Source: Serratia liquefaciens
GTDB lineage: Bacteria; Pseudomonadota; Gammaproteobacteria; Enterobacterales; Enterobacteriaceae
Assembly: GCF_027594825.1 (NCBI RefSeq)
Contig: NZ_CP088930.1
Location: forward strand, 5,269,019-5,333,018
Reading direction: 5' to 3'
DNA length: 64,000 nt
The translations under genes were made by a program, and so were the position numbers. Positions 7,975-19,880 of this stretch are shown here, one piece after another. Within the stretch, counting starts at the first letter, position 1, and every line of letters begins with the position of its first letter. The notes beneath the pieces are model-generated. The model was not told the DNA's origin and searched no databases. It saw nothing but the letters and a program-made list of their open reading frames with translations.

Positions 7975-10900
7975 ATGATCCCACAGATTTCTCAGGCACC
8001 CGGCCTCGTTCAACGGGTGCTCGACTTTTTGGAAGCCTTAAAGCAAAACGGATTCAATGGCGATATCGCCACCAGCTACGCCGACCGGCTGACGATGGCG
8101 ACCGACAACAGTATCTATCAGTTGCTGCCCGACGCGGTAGTGTTTCCCCGCTCCACCGCAGACGTGGCGCTGATTGCACGCCTGGCGGCAGAAGAACGTT
8201 TCAGCGCGCTGACCTTCAGCCCTCGTGGCGGTGGGACCGGCACCAACGGACAGTCGCTTAACAGCGGCATCGTGGTGGACATGTCGCGCCACATGAACCG
8301 TATTCTGGACATCAACGTCGAGCAGGGGTGGGTCAAGGTGGAGGCTGGGGTGATCAAAGACCAGCTTAACCAGTACCTGCGGCCCTTCGGTTATTTCTTC
8401 TCGCCGGAGCTTTCCACCAGTAACCGCGCCACGCTTGGCGGCATGATCAATACCGACGCCTCAGGCCAGGGGTCGCTGGTGTATGGCAAAACCTCCGATC
8501 ACGTACTTGGCCTGCGGGCGGTTTTGCTGGGCGGCGACATGATCGACACCCGCGCCATGCCGACGCCGCTGGCGGAAACGATTGCCTGCGAGGAAACCCT
8601 CGAGGGACATATTTACCGGACGGTACTCAACAGTTGCCGTGACCAACGCGCCCTGATCCTGGAAAAATTCCCCAAGCTAAACCGCTTCCTGACCGGCTAC
8701 GATCTGCGGCACGTGTTTAGCGACGATCTGCAAACCTTCGATTTGACGCGTATTCTGACCGGCGCCGAAGGGACGCTGGCCTTTATTACCGAAGCGCGGT
8801 TGGACATTACACCGCTGCCGAAGGTTCGTCGCTTGGTGAACGTCAAATACGACTCCTTTGATTCCGCGCTGCGCAATGCGCCCTTTATGGTGGAAGCCAA
8901 GGCGCTGTCGGTAGAAACCATTGATTCCAAGGTGTTGAACCTGGCGCGTGAGGATATCGTCTGGCATTCGGTGAGCGAACTGATCACCAACGTGCCGGAT
9001 AAAGAGATGCTGGGCCTGAACATCGTCGAATTTGCCGGTGACGACAAGGCCCTGATCGACCAGCAGATGGAAAGCCTGTGCCTGCGATTGGACGAGCTGA
9101 TCTCCGAGAGGCAGGGCGGCGTGATTGGCTATCAGATCTGTGGCGATCTGGTGGGCATCGAGCGCATTTATAACATGCGCAAAAAGGCGGTCGGATTATT
9201 GGGTAACGCCAAAGGGCGGGCCAAACCGATCCCCTTTGCCGAAGACACCTGCGTGCCGCCTCAGCATCTGGCCGATTACATCGTCGAATTCCGTCAGTTG
9301 CTGGACAGCCACAACCTCAGCTACGGCATGTTCGGTCACGTCGATGCCGGCGTACTGCATGTGCGCCCCGCGCTCGACATGTGCGATCCCCAGCAGGAAG
9401 TGCTGATGAAGCAGCTCTCCGATCGGGTGGTGGCACTGACCGCCAAATACGGCGGCTTGCTGTGGGGCGAACATGGCAAAGGCTTCCGCGCCGAATACAG
9501 CCCGGAGTTTTTCGGCGAGCAGTTGTATCTGGAACTGCGTCGCATCAAAGCCGCATTCGATCCGAACAACCGCCTCAACCCCGGCAAAATTTGTTCGCCG
9601 CTGGGCGTCGATGCGCCAATGATGAAAGTCGACGCCGTCAAGCGCGGTACCCTCGATCGCCGCATTCCTGTCGAAGTACGTACTTCGTTCCGGGGGGCGA
9701 TGGAGTGTAACGGCAACGGCCTGTGCTTCAATTTTGACGTGCGTAGTCCGATGTGCCCGTCGATGAAAATCACCGGCAACCGTATTCATTCGCCAAAAGG
9801 CCGGGCCGCGCTGGTGCGTGAATGGCTGCGTCTGTTGTCCGAGCAGGGTGTCGATCCCGTGGCGTTGGAAAAACAGCTGCCGCTGCAGCGGCTCAGTTTC
9901 CGAGCGCTGATCGAGAAAACCCGTAACAGCTGGTACGCCAGTAAAGGCGAATATGATTTCTCGCACGAGGTGAAAGAGGCGATGTCCGGCTGTCTGGCCT
10001 GCAAAGCCTGTTCCACCCAATGCCCAATCAAGATTGACGTGCCGGGCTTCCGTTCGCGTTTCCTGCAGCTTTACCACACCCGTTATCTGCGGCCGGCGCG
10101 TGACTATATGGTCGCCGGAGTAGAGAGCTATACGCCGCTGATGGCGAAAGCGCCCAAGGTGTTCAACTTCTTCTTCCGTCAGCCCTGGGTGCGTGAGCTC
10201 AGCCGCAATACTGTCGGCATGGTTGATTTGCCGATGCTCTCCAGCCCGACGCTGCGTCAGCAACTTTCCGGCCATGGCGCCATGACCATGACGCTGGAGC
10301 AGCTTGAAGCGCTGAATGCCGAACAACGCGAGCAGCACGTTTTGATCGTGCAGGATCCCTTCACCAGCTATTACGATGCCAAAGTGGTGGCGGACTTTGT
10401 GCGGCTGGTGGAAAAGCTCGGCTATCGGCCGGTGCTGCTGCCGTTCTCACCGAATGGCAAGGCACAGCATATTAAAGGTTTCCTGGCGCGTTTTGCCCGT
10501 ACCGCGCGCAAAACCGCCGATTTCCTCAATCGGGTGGCAAAACTCGGTATGCCGCTGGTGGGGGTCGATCCGGCGCTGGTGCTGTGTTATCGCGATGAAT
10601 ATAACGAGATCCTGGGGGAAACCCGCGGGGATTTCCAGGTGCAGCTGGTGCACGAGTGGTTGCAGCAACTGCTGGCCGAGCGTGCTGAACAGCCTGCCAC
10701 CGGTGAGGCCTGGTATCTGTTTGGTCACTGTACTGAAACCACCGCCTTGCCGGCCAGCGGCCAGCATTGGACGTCGATCTTTGCTCGTTTCGGCGCCAGG
10801 CTGGAAAATGTCAGCGTGGGCTGCTGTGGTATGGCGGGCACTTACGGGCACGAAGTGAAGAACCTGCAGAATTCGCTCGGCATTTATGAGCTATCATGGC

Positions 10901-11031
10901 ACCAGGCATTGCAGCGTCTGCCTCGGCAACGTTGTCTGGCGACCGGTTATTCCTGTCGCAGCCAGGTCAAACGCATTGAGGGTAACGGTGTACGGCACCC
11001 ATTACAGGCACTTCTGGAGATGATTGAGTGA
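7975..11031 (+). CDS. ydiJ: FAD/Fe-S D-2-hydroxyacid dehydrogenase YdiJ
   Basis: A 1018-residue fusion of an FAD-binding oxidase of the PCMH/VAO type (SPRGGGTGTNGQ near residue 80, GHVDAGVLHVRP near 450, GEHGKGFR near 500) with a C-terminal ferredoxin-like and CCG-domain part. Iron-sulfur cysteines are seen in CNGNGLC, in the CLACKACSTQCP cluster motif and in the CCG segment VGCCGMAGTYGHE. It is collinear with E. coli YdiJ, reported as a D-2-hydroxyglutarate dehydrogenase. The start is set by the family N-terminus MIPQISQAPG, although its ribosome site is poor. The stop overlaps the GTG start of menI. Confidence 0.92.
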   Translation: MIPQISQAPGLVQRVLDFLEALKQNGFNGDIATSYADRLTMATDNSIYQLLPDAVVFPRSTADVALIARLAAEERFSALTFSPRGGGTGTNGQSLNSGIVVDMSRHMNRILDINVEQGWVKVEAGVIKDQLNQYLRPFGYFFSPELSTSNRATLGGMINTDASGQGSLVYGKTSDHVLGLRAVLLGGDMIDTRAMPTPLAETIACEETLEGHIYRTVLNSCRDQRALILEKFPKLNRFLTGYDLRHVFSDDLQTFDLTRILTGAEGTLAFITEARLDITPLPKVRRLVNVKYDSFDSALRNAPFMVEAKALSVETIDSKVLNLAREDIVWHSVSELITNVPDKEMLGLNIVEFAGDDKALIDQQMESLCLRLDELISERQGGVIGYQICGDLVGIERIYNMRKKAVGLLGNAKGRAKPIPFAEDTCVPPQHLADYIVEFRQLLDSHNLSYGMFGHVDAGVLHVRPALDMCDPQQEVLMKQLSDRVVALTAKYGGLLWGEHGKGFRAEYSPEFFGEQLYLELRRIKAAFDPNNRLNPGKICSPLGVDAPMMKVDAVKRGTLDRRIPVEVRTSFRGAMECNGNGLCFNFDVRSPMCPSMKITGNRIHSPKGRAALVREWLRLLSEQGVDPVALEKQLPLQRLSFRALIEKTRNSWYASKGEYDFSHEVKEAMSGCLACKACSTQCPIKIDVPGFRSRFLQLYHTRYLRPARDYMVAGVESYTPLMAKAPKVFNFFFRQPWVRELSRNTVGMVDLPMLSSPTLRQQLSGHGAMTMTLEQLEALNAEQREQHVLIVQDPFTSYYDAKVVADFVRLVEKLGYRPVLLPFSPNGKAQHIKGFLARFARTARKTADFLNRVAKLGMPLVGVDPALVLCYRDEYNEILGETRGDFQVQLVHEWLQQLLAERAEQPATGEAWYLFGHCTETTALPASGQHWTSIFARFGARLENVSVGCCGMAGTYGHEVKNLQNSLGIYELSWHQALQRLPRQRCLATGYSCRSQVKRIEGNGVRHPLQALLEMIE

Positions 11032-11444
11032 AACTGTGGAAACGAGAAACGACGCTGGAACAATTAAACCAGGCCGGCGAAGGATGTATGGTCAGCCATG
11101 TGGGGATCCACTTTACCCGAATGGAAGAGGATTACCTTGAGGCGACCATGCCGGTAGATCAGCGTACGCGGCAGCCGTTTGGCCTGTTGCACGGCGGCGC
11201 CTCGGTGGTGCTGGCGGAGTCGATGGGATCGATGGCCGGTTATCTGTGCAGCGAAGGCGATCAGAAAGTGGTAGGGCTGGAAATCAATGCCAACCACCTG
11301 CGGGCGGTGTTTGAAGGGCAGGTGCGCGGGGTTTGTCGTGCGCTGCACGTTGGCCGTCGGCATCAGGTCTGGCAGATCGAGATTTTCGATTCACGCGATC
11401 GCCTTTGCTGCACTTCGCGTTTAACCACCGCAGTGATCGATTAA
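11028..11444 (+). CDS. menI: 1,4-dihydroxy-2-naphthoyl-CoA thioesterase
   Basis: A 138-residue hot-dog-fold thioesterase equivalent to E. coli YdiI/MenI, which hydrolyses DHNA-CoA in menaquinone synthesis. The signature FGLLHGGASVVLAESMGS carries the catalytic glutamate of the family (Glu in VLAES). It starts at a GTG inside the ydiJ stop region (GTGA overlap), so the two genes are translationally coupled. Confidence 0.92.
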   Translation: MKLWKRETTLEQLNQAGEGCMVSHVGIHFTRMEEDYLEATMPVDQRTRQPFGLLHGGASVVLAESMGSMAGYLCSEGDQKVVGLEINANHLRAVFEGQVRGVCRALHVGRRHQVWQIEIFDSRDRLCCTSRLTTAVID

Positions 11445-11453
11445 GTTTCCTTC

Positions 11454-11483
11454 CCCGCAGGCATTCCGACCTGCGGGTTTCTT
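11454..11483 (+). terminator. Terminator after menI
   Basis: CCCGCAGG and CCTGCGGG form an 8-base stem with an 8-base loop, followed by TTTCTTGTC. Confidence 0.8.
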
Positions 11484-11497
11484 GTCAGTCGGCGGGG

Positions 11498-11902
11498 TTA
11501 CAGCTGAAATGGCACCCGCTTGACGAAGTCCTTCTGGAAGGCGTTGGCCTTCTCCCAGGTTCCTTCCATCGCGTATTTCTGGCAGATCAGGGTCAGGGTA
11601 TGGCGGGCAAAATGGTAGCTCTGAACCCGAAACAGCTGGCAGCGCTGCGGGTTGTTAATCTCCACGATCAGCCGGTTATGCAGCTTGCTCAACGCGTGCA
11701 GATAGCTTTCATCATCGCCGTTTTCCAGGCACAGATTGGCCATGTTGAGGCTGACGTTGTTGTAGCGCTTCAGGTGGTTGATATTGCATTCCGGCCGCCT
11801 GAGCGACGCTTCCGCCATATAGAAATCTACCGTGGCGTCACGCACGCTGAACTTATAGTCATCAATTTTGCCCAGCAGCCACGCATTCATCGAGATATTC
11901 AT
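11498..11902 (-). CDS. Unrecognised Fur-controlled protein, 134 residues
   Basis: I do not recognise this family. From the ATG at 11902 the product is a soluble, probably helical protein (MNISMNAWLLGKIDDYKF at the start, a central CLENGDDESYLHALSKLH stretch and the C-terminus FQKDFVKRVPFQL). It has no signal peptide or membrane segment. Codon use resembles the neighbours, and the frame is clean over the whole length, so it looks like a real gene. An in-frame ATG four codons downstream is an alternative start; neither has a strong ribosome site. A near-perfect Fur box lies 22 nt upstream, pointing to expression under iron starvation, next to the iron-starvation suf operon. Confidence 0.7.
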   Translation of the reverse strand: MNISMNAWLLGKIDDYKFSVRDATVDFYMAEASLRRPECNINHLKRYNNVSLNMANLCLENGDDESYLHALSKLHNRLIVEINNPQRCQLFRVQSYHFARHTLTLICQKYAMEGTWEKANAFQKDFVKRVPFQL

Positions 11903-11923
11903 TTGCCCGCGCTCAATTTGTAT

Positions 11924-11942
11924 TTGAATGATAATCATTATC
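11924..11942. promoter_or_regulatory. Fur box upstream of the unrecognised gene
   Basis: TTGAATGATAATCATTATC matches the 19-base Fur consensus at 16 positions, with an uninterrupted run of 16. It is closer to the 11902 start than to any other gene. Confidence 0.8.
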
Positions 11943-12457
11943 ATATTTACTGGCGCGTTTACGATCAATCATTCTGTTGAAATTTTTATCGCGACAGGGG
12001 GATGCATTGAGCGGGCGGCGACCCAATATGGTCAGTAACGACTAAACTTTAGTCATAGAGCCTGCGAATTGTCTGCCTGCACTGAAGCGCGAAAGGGGGA
12101 GAAAAGTCCCTAATTGTCGATAAACGCATTTTTAAGACAGACAAAATTCAGAAATAGGTATTTTCTATGAATGTTTAAAACGAAATAAAAATCCGGATCT
12201 GTAAAGCGTTCGAGCCAATAGGCAAGCGCGAAGGTAGTACAGGATGTGCTGTAAATTCATAGGGATAAATTGATCCCCTTGCCGACCTGCAGCGATTGTC
12301 TCGCTGACTGTCCCGCGCGCTTGCCGCATACCGAAACGAAAATCCGGGTTTTTGGCGGATACCCCCGCAAAACAAACGGTTGAAGTGATAATTGTTATCA
12401 CTAACATAGTAGCAACCCAGATTGGCTGTGGAAAAACACGAGTGTGAGGTAGGCCAT
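11943..12457. promoter_or_regulatory. suf operon control region
   Basis: The stretch between the Fur box at 11942 and sufA contains no convincing gene. It does hold a palindromic Fur box, AGTGATAATTGTTATCACT at 12384-12402. Directly upstream, around 12359-12383, there is a partial fit to the type 2 IscR motif (ATACCCCC, then ACGG), which would suit an operon activated by apo-IscR. In E. coli the suf promoter also binds OxyR and IHF; I do not see clear sites for these. Confidence 0.6.
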
Positions 12458-12829
12458 ATGCAAACGGAAAATGTCGGCACCTTTTCTCTGGACGAAAATG
12501 TCTGGCAAGGCATTTTGCTCAGTGATAATGCCGTACAACAAATTACTAAATTAATGCAGCAGGATCCGCAGGTGAAGGGGCTGCAGCTCGGGGTGAAGCA
12601 GTCAGGCTGCGCCGGGTTTGCCTATGTGCTGGATCTCACCCGTGAACCCGCTGACGACGACCTGCTGTTTGAGCGCGATGGCGCCAAACTGTATGTGCCG
12701 TTAAAAGCCATGCCGTTTATCGATGGCACCACGGTGGATTTTGTCCGTGAAGGGCTGAATCAGATATTCAAATTTAATAACCCTAAAGCTCAGCATGCCT
12801 GCGGGTGCGGCGAGAGTTTTGGCGTTTGA
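12458..12829 (+). CDS. sufA: Fe-S cluster assembly A-type carrier SufA
   Basis: A 123-residue A-type scaffold/carrier. The three cluster-ligating cysteines are present: one in [10 protein letters not shown] and two in the C-terminal CGCGESFGV. The ATG at 12458 was chosen over an upstream TTG because it has GAGGTAGG in front and gives the family length. SufA receives Fe-S clusters from SufBCD and passes them to apo-proteins. It is the first gene of sufABCDSE, below a Fur box. Confidence 0.95.
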   Translation: MQTENVGTFSLDENVWQGILLSDNAVQQITKLMQQDPQVKGLQLGVKQSGCAGFAYVLDLTREPADDDLLFERDGAKLYVPLKAMPFIDGTTVDFVREGLNQIFKFNNPKAQHACGCGESFGV

Positions 12830-12843
12830 GCGATGCAATCAAC

Positions 12844-14340
<1,497 letters not shown>

Positions 14341-14382
14341 CCGCCGGATTTACAGCGCGAAAGCGCGACCTAAGGACACTGC

Positions 14383-15129
14383 ATGTTAAGTATCAAGAAT
14401 TTAAAAGTCAGCGCGGAAGGCAACGAGATCCTCAAGGGTCTGGATCTGGAGATCAAACCCGGTGAAGTGCATGCCATCATGGGGCCGAACGGCTCGGGCA
14501 AAAGCACGCTTTCGGCGACTCTCGCAGGGCGCGAAGAGTATGAAGTCACTGCGGGCGAGGTGACCTTTAAAGGTAAGGACCTGCTCGAGTTGGATCCGGA
14601 AGATCGTGCCGGTGAAGGCGTGTTTCTGGCGTTCCAGTATCCGGTGGAAATTCCCGGCGTCAGCAACCACTTCTTCCTGCAGACTTCGGTGAACGCGGTG
14701 CGAAAATACCGCCAGCAGGAGGCGCTTGATCGCTTCGACTTCGCTGATTTTATCGAAGAGAAGATTGAACTGCTGAACATGCCGCCCGATCTGTTGACCC
14801 GTTCGGTCAACGTCGGTTTCTCCGGTGGGGAGAAAAAGCGTAATGATATTCTGCAGATGGCGGCGTTGGAGCCGGATCTGTGCATTCTGGATGAAACCGA
14901 CTCCGGTTTGGATATCGATGCGCTGAAGATCGTCGCCAACGGCGTTAACTCGCTGCGCGACGGCAAGCGCTCGTTCATTATCGTCACGCACTACCAGCGT
15001 ATTCTGGATTACATCAAACCGGATTACGTCCATGTTCTTTCTCAGGGGCGCATCGTCAAATCCGGCGATTTCTCCCTGGTGAAACAGTTGGAGGAGCAGG
15101 GCTATGGCTGGCTTACCGACGAACAATAA
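14383..15129 (+). CDS. sufC: Fe-S assembly ATPase SufC
   Basis: A 248-residue ABC-type ATPase without membrane domain. Walker A is GPNGSGKST (residues 34-42), the signature is FSGGEKKRN, Walker B is LCILDETDSGLD, and the H-loop histidine is in IVTHYQR. Two copies bind SufB and SufD and drive the complex during cluster assembly. A good AAGGA-type ribosome site precedes the ATG; the 3' end overlaps sufD by 26 nt. Confidence 0.97.
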   Translation: MLSIKNLKVSAEGNEILKGLDLEIKPGEVHAIMGPNGSGKSTLSATLAGREEYEVTAGEVTFKGKDLLELDPEDRAGEGVFLAFQYPVEIPGVSNHFFLQTSVNAVRKYRQQEALDRFDFADFIEEKIELLNMPPDLLTRSVNVGFSGGEKKRNDILQMAALEPDLCILDETDSGLDIDALKIVANGVNSLRDGKRSFIIVTHYQRILDYIKPDYVHVLSQGRIVKSGDFSLVKQLEEQGYGWLTDEQ

Positions 15130-16396
15130 TTCACGCGCGCTGCAGCAGCTTTATAGCCTGTTCGAAGAGCGCGGTGGCGAGCATTCCGCTCATGCGCTGG
15201 CGCACTGGCAGCAGGCTTTGCGCCTGGGCTGGCCGACCCGCAAGCATGAGAACTGGAAATACACGCCGCTGGAAGGCCTGCTGGAGCAGCAGTTCCTGGA
15301 ACCGCCCGTAGAGCAGATCAGCGCCGCTCAGGTCGATGCGTTGGCGTTGGCCCTCGATGCTTATCGCTTGGTGTTTATCGACGGCCGCTACAGTGCGGCG
15401 CTGAGTGACACTGAACTGGGTGATTACCAGTTTGATGTGGCCTCCTACGGCACGCCGCAGGCACTGCCTGAGCCGGTTCAGCCCGAGATATTTCTGCACC
15501 TGACCGAAAGTCTGGCGCAGGAAACCAGCATTATCCGCGTGGCGGCCGGCAAAAGCGTGGCGCGCCCCTTATACCTGTTGCATATCAGCAGCGGACGCGG
15601 TGCTGCGGGCGAAGTGAATACCGTGCATCATCGTCATCACCTTGAGATTGGGCGCAGCGCACAGGCCGAAGTGATTGAGCATTACGTCAGTTTGAACGAT
15701 GCCGCGCATTTTACCGGCGCACGCCTGACCGCCAACGTGGCTGACAATGCCCAGCTGCATCACTGCAAACTGGCGTTTGAAAGCCAGCCAAGTTACCACT
15801 TTGCCCATAACGATTTGGTGATTGGCCGCGACGCGCAGGTGAAAAGTGACAGCTTCCTGCTAGGCGCGGGCCTGACGCGCCACAACACCAGCGCGCAGCT
15901 GAACGGCGAAGGATCTAATTTGGTGATCAACAGCCTGGTGCTGCCGGTCGGCAAAGAAGTATGCGATACCCGAACTTATCTGGAGCACAACAAGGGTTAC
16001 TGCGAAAGCCGCCAACTGCACAAAGTGGTGGTTAGCGACCGCGCCAAGGCCGTGTTCAATGGCATGATCAAAGTGGCCAAGCACGCGATTAAAACCGATG
16101 GGCAGATGACCAACCACAATCTGCTGTTGGGCAAGGTGGCGGAGGTCGATACCAAACCGCAGCTCGAAATCTATGCCGATGACGTGAAGTGCAGTCATGG
16201 CGCCACCGTCGGGCGTATCGATGAAGAGCAGCTGTTCTATCTGCAATCGCGGGGCATCGACAAGCACGCGGCGCAGCAGATGATTATTTTTGCCTTTGCC
16301 GCTGAGCTTACTGAGGGGATCGGCAACGAAACCATCCGTGAATCGGTGTTGGCGCGCATTGCACGGCGCTTGCCGGAGCCGGGGGAGGCCGCATGA
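15104..16396 (+). CDS. sufD: Fe-S cluster assembly protein SufD
   Basis: A 430-residue paralogue of SufB that completes the SufBC2D complex. The N-terminal MAGLPTNN and the [14 protein letters not shown] segment match E. coli SufD, and the C-terminal half has the beta-helical SufBD core, with the conserved [14 protein letters not shown] containing the functional histidine. It starts inside sufC and overlaps sufS by the four bases ATGA, so sufC, sufD and sufS are tightly coupled. Confidence 0.95.
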   Translation: MAGLPTNNNSRALQQLYSLFEERGGEHSAHALAHWQQALRLGWPTRKHENWKYTPLEGLLEQQFLEPPVEQISAAQVDALALALDAYRLVFIDGRYSAALSDTELGDYQFDVASYGTPQALPEPVQPEIFLHLTESLAQETSIIRVAAGKSVARPLYLLHISSGRGAAGEVNTVHHRHHLEIGRSAQAEVIEHYVSLNDAAHFTGARLTANVADNAQLHHCKLAFESQPSYHFAHNDLVIGRDAQVKSDSFLLGAGLTRHNTSAQLNGEGSNLVINSLVLPVGKEVCDTRTYLEHNKGYCESRQLHKVVVSDRAKAVFNGMIKVAKHAIKTDGQMTNHNLLLGKVAEVDTKPQLEIYADDVKCSHGATVGRIDEEQLFYLQSRGIDKHAAQQMIIFAFAAELTEGIGNETIRESVLARIARRLPEPGEAA

Positions 16397-17613
16397 GTTT
16401 TCCCATCGAACGGGTACGCGGCGATTTCCCGATCCTGTCGCGTGAGGTCAACGGCCAGCCTTTGGCTTACCTCGACAGCGCGGCCAGTGCACAAAAGCCG
16501 CAGGCAGTAATCGATCGCGAGTTGGATTTTTATCGTCACGGTTATGCGGCGGTGCATCGCGGCATCCACACCATGAGCGCCGAGGCGACTCAGGAAATGG
16601 AAGCGGTGCGTGAAAAGGTGGCGGCGTTTATCAATGCCGGCTCGGCGGAAGAGATCGTATTCGTTAAAGGCACCACCGAAGGCATCAATCTGGTGGCCAA
16701 CAGCTTTGGCCGCCACTTCCTGCAGCCCGGTGACAGCATCATCATCACCGAGATGGAGCACCATGCCAACATCGTGCCCTGGCAGATGCTGGCGCAAGAG
16801 CGTGGGCTGAACCTGCGCGTCTGGCCGCTACAGCAAGATGGCACGTTGGATTTGGCACAGCTGCCTGGATTGATCGACGCTTCCACCAAACTGCTGGCGC
16901 TGACCCAGGTTTCCAACGTGCTGGGCACGGTCAACCCGGTGCAGGAAATTACGGCGCAGGCTAAAGCAGCCGGTCTGAAGGTGCTGATTGACGGCGCGCA
17001 GGCGGTCATGCATCAACGGGTTGATGTGCAGGCGCTGGATTGCGATTTCTACGTGTTCTCCGGCCACAAGCTGTATGGGCCTTCCGGCATTGGCGTTCTC
17101 TACGGTCGTCAGGCGCTGTTGCAGCAGATGCCACCGTGGGAAGGGGGCGGCTCGATGATTCAGCAGGTGAGCCTGACCCTCGGCACCACCTATGCCGAGC
17201 CACCGTGGCGTTTTGAAGCCGGTTCCCCCAATACTGCGGGCATGATGGGACTGGGGGCGGCGATTGACTACGTGAATGCGCTGGGGCTGGAGGCGATTGC
17301 TGACTATGAGCATTCGCTGATGCATTATGCGCTGGAAGCGCTGCAGCAGGTGCCGACGCTGAAGATCTATGGTCCGGCGGATCGCGCTGGAGTGATCGCC
17401 TTTAATCTGGGCGAACACCATGCCTATGACGTCGGCAGCTTCCTCGATCAGTACGGCATCGCCATTCGCACCGGACACCATTGCGCGATGCCGCTGATGG
17501 CGTTCTATAATGTGCCGAGCATGTGCCGCGCCTCGTTGGCGTTGTACAACACCCGCGAAGAAGTTGACCGGCTGGTGGCCGGGCTGCAGCGAATTCAAAA
17601 ACTGCTGGGATAG
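16393..17613 (+). CDS. sufS: Cysteine desulfurase SufS
   Basis: A 406-residue group II cysteine desulfurase (aminotransferase class V fold). The PLP-binding lysine is in [11 protein letters not shown] and the persulfide cysteine is in [11 protein letters not shown]. It removes sulfur from cysteine and hands it to SufE, the next gene. Length and ends match E. coli SufS. Confidence 0.96.
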   Translation: MSFPIERVRGDFPILSREVNGQPLAYLDSAASAQKPQAVIDRELDFYRHGYAAVHRGIHTMSAEATQEMEAVREKVAAFINAGSAEEIVFVKGTTEGINLVANSFGRHFLQPGDSIIITEMEHHANIVPWQMLAQERGLNLRVWPLQQDGTLDLAQLPGLIDASTKLLALTQVSNVLGTVNPVQEITAQAKAAGLKVLIDGAQAVMHQRVDVQALDCDFYVFSGHKLYGPSGIGVLYGRQALLQQMPPWEGGGSMIQQVSLTLGTTYAEPPWRFEAGSPNTAGMMGLGAAIDYVNALGLEAIADYEHSLMHYALEALQQVPTLKIYGPADRAGVIAFNLGEHHAYDVGSFLDQYGIAIRTGHHCAMPLMAFYNVPSMCRASLALYNTREEVDRLVAGLQRIQKLLG

Positions 17614-17706
17614 GGTAGACTGTCGGGCATGGCGCTATTGGCTGAACGCCGGTGGCCAGTGACATGGGGTCGGCATGCCGGCCTCTGAATTATTGAAAGG
17701 AACCTC

Positions 17707-18120
17707 ATGGCGAACTTGCCGGATAAAGAAAAGTTGATGCGTAATTTTTCCCGTTGCCTGAACTGGGAAGACAAGTACCTGTATGTCATCGAACTGGGTG
17801 CGAAGCTGCCGGCGCTTGACGATAGCGAACGTCAGGCGAGCAATCTGATTTCCGGTTGTCAGAGCCAGGTATGGATTGTGATGCGGCTCGATGCACAAGG
17901 GCAGGTCGAGTTTCACGGGGATAGCGACGCCGCTATCGTCAAAGGGCTGCTGGCGGTGGTGTTTATTCTTTATCATCAAATGACGCCACAGCAGATTGTC
18001 GAGCTGGATGTGCGGCCGTTTTTCGCCGAACTGGCGTTGAGTCAGCACCTGACGCCTTCGCGTTCTCAGGGGCTGGAAGCGATGATCCGCGCTATCCGCA
18101 GTCAGGCCGCCAAACTCTGA
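17707..18120 (+). CDS. sufE: Sulfur acceptor protein SufE
   Basis: A 137-residue SufE. The acceptor cysteine is in the conserved [10 protein letters not shown] segment. SufE takes the persulfide from SufS, stimulates its activity and delivers sulfur to SufBCD. It is separated from sufS by 93 nt but has AAAGGAA before its ATG and is the last gene of the operon. Confidence 0.95.
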   Translation: MANLPDKEKLMRNFSRCLNWEDKYLYVIELGAKLPALDDSERQASNLISGCQSQVWIVMRLDAQGQVEFHGDSDAAIVKGLLAVVFILYHQMTPQQIVELDVRPFFAELALSQHLTPSRSQGLEAMIRAIRSQAAKL

Positions 18121-18412
18121 TATTCCCAAGGCTCATTGATACGGCGCCCGTATTTGCTATGTCAATGAGTCTTTACAAAACCCGCCCAGCCCTGCCATTC
18201 ACCCCGCAAATCAGTGACATATCAGCAGCTTATCCCTTGACGTTATATTGACAAATGGAGAAAGCGATTACGTTATAACATGTTGATTTTTAGAGGACTT
18301 ATTGCCTTTGACGTCAGCATTGCTAGTATTAATCAGGTCTTGTCTGATTTACCGGTCGCCAAGTGCCAGATAGCCTTGTGGCCGAACCGTAATAAGCATA
18401 ATAGGGATGATA
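18121..18412. other. sufE-ldtE intergenic region
   Basis: Inverted repeats CTCATTGA (18132-18139) and TCAATGAG (18162-18169) enclose a second small stem ATACGG/CCGTAT and are followed by TCTTTAC, a plausible but imperfect terminator for suf. A TTGACA at 18248-18253 followed by TTATAA is a possible ldtE promoter, with a longer spacer than ideal. No gene is seen. Confidence 0.4.
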
Positions 18413-19426
18413 ATGAAACGTGCGTTGAGTTTAATGGGCATGCTATTTGCCACCGTACTGACTGGCACGCAAGCCGCCAGTGCGAGCGAATACCCGCTGC
18501 CGCCGCCGGACAGCCGTCTGATTGGCGAGAACACCACTTATACCGTACCGAACGATGGGCGTCCGCTGGAGGCCATTGCTGCCGACTATAAAATTGGTCT
18601 GCTGGGCATGCTTGAGGCCAACCCGGGTACCGATCCCTTCTTACCGAAGCCGGGTTCGGTGTTGACCATCCCGACCCAAATGCTGTTGCCGGACACCAAG
18701 CGCGAGGGGATTGTTGTCAACCTGGCTGAACTGCGTCTGTACTACTACCCGAAAGGCGAGAACAAAGTCATCGTTTATCCTATCGGCATCGGCCAGACCG
18801 GGATGCACACTCCGCTGCAGGTGACCTCCGTTAGCCAAAAGATCCCGAACCCGACCTGGACGCCGACGGCCAATATCCGCAAGCGCTATCTGGAGAAAGG
18901 CGTGAAGCTGCCAGGGGTGGTGCCGGCAGGTCCGGATAACCCTATGGGCCTGTTCGCCATGCGTCTGGCTATGGGGCACGGTGAGTATCTGATCCACGGC
19001 ACCAACGCCAACTTCGGTATCGGCATGCGCGTCAGCTCCGGCTGTATCCGCCTGCGTCCAACGGATATCGAGGCGTTGTTCAACATGGTACCGCGCGGTA
19101 CCCGCGTTCAGGTCATTAACGACCCGGTGAAAATCTCCGTTGAGCCGGACGGCAAACGTTACGTAGAAGTGCATCAGCCGCTGTCGAGAGTCGAGAGCGA
19201 CGATCCGCAGACCATGCCGATTACGTTGTCCAAAGCCGAGAAGGCTTTTGTTGGTGATGCACAGACCGACAAGGCCGTGTTCGATAGCGCGGTTGTACGC
19301 CGCTCTGGCATGCCGGTGCTGGTTAACGTGGGGCAGAACCCCTCTGACGTCAGTTTGGCGCCTGTAGCCTCACAGGAAGCGAATAAGGGCCCATTCAAGG
19401 GTGCACCTATCAGTTCGGTGAATTAA
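18413..19426 (+). CDS. ldtE: L,D-transpeptidase LdtE
   Basis: A 337-residue periplasmic L,D-transpeptidase (E. coli YnhG/LdtE), which makes 3-3 cross-links in peptidoglycan. It has a Sec signal peptide ending near ASASE, a LysM-like N-terminal part (YTVPNDGRPLEAIAADYKIG) and a YkuD catalytic domain with the HGTN histidine and the SSGCIRL cysteine motif. The start at 18413 was preferred over an ATG two codons earlier because of the spacing to GGGA. It lies next to lpp. LdtE forms 3-3 links, whereas other family members attach Lpp. Confidence 0.92.
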   Translation: MKRALSLMGMLFATVLTGTQAASASEYPLPPPDSRLIGENTTYTVPNDGRPLEAIAADYKIGLLGMLEANPGTDPFLPKPGSVLTIPTQMLLPDTKREGIVVNLAELRLYYYPKGENKVIVYPIGIGQTGMHTPLQVTSVSQKIPNPTWTPTANIRKRYLEKGVKLPGVVPAGPDNPMGLFAMRLAMGHGEYLIHGTNANFGIGMRVSSGCIRLRPTDIEALFNMVPRGTRVQVINDPVKISVEPDGKRYVEVHQPLSRVESDDPQTMPITLSKAEKAFVGDAQTDKAVFDSAVVRRSGMPVLVNVGQNPSDVSLAPVASQEANKGPFKGAPISSVN

Positions 19427-19453
19427 AACGGGTCGTAATGGATGATCCTGAGG

Positions 19454-19481
19454 GGGTTCAGCGTGCTGAGCCCTTTTTTTT
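19454..19481 (+). terminator. Terminator after ldtE
   Basis: GGGTTCAGC and GCTGAGCCC pair (one G-T) with a two-base turn followed by eight T residues. Confidence 0.85.
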
Positions 19482-19519
19482 CGCCTGGTGGCAGGGGGTA
19501 ATCTGGGGGATTTGCAGAC

Positions 19520-19551
19520 AAAAAAAACGGCGCACATTGTGCGCCGTTTTC
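19520..19551 (-). terminator. Terminator after lpp
   Basis: On the minus strand GGCGCAC and GTGCGCC pair around a three-base loop and are followed by a T-tract, 16 nt after the lpp stop. Confidence 0.9.
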
Positions 19552-19567
19552 AATAACCGAAGCTAAC

Positions 19568-19825
<258 letters not shown>

Positions 19826-19840
19826 TTAATCTCCATGTAG

Positions 19841-19880
19841 CGTTACAAGTATTACACAAACTTTTTTCGAAAGAGAATAA
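19841..19880 (-). promoter_or_regulatory. lpp promoter
   Basis: The minus strand reads TTTGTGTAATACTTGTAACG and then GCTACATGGAG, the same bases as the E. coli lpp -10 region and transcript start, followed upstream by the AT-rich block that makes this promoter strong. Conservation well outside the coding region supports the call. Confidence 0.85.

Noticed and set aside
12165..12513. Two minus-strand frames upstream of sufA
   Set aside because: They overlap each other and the Fur/IscR region, have no ribosome site and no family signal.
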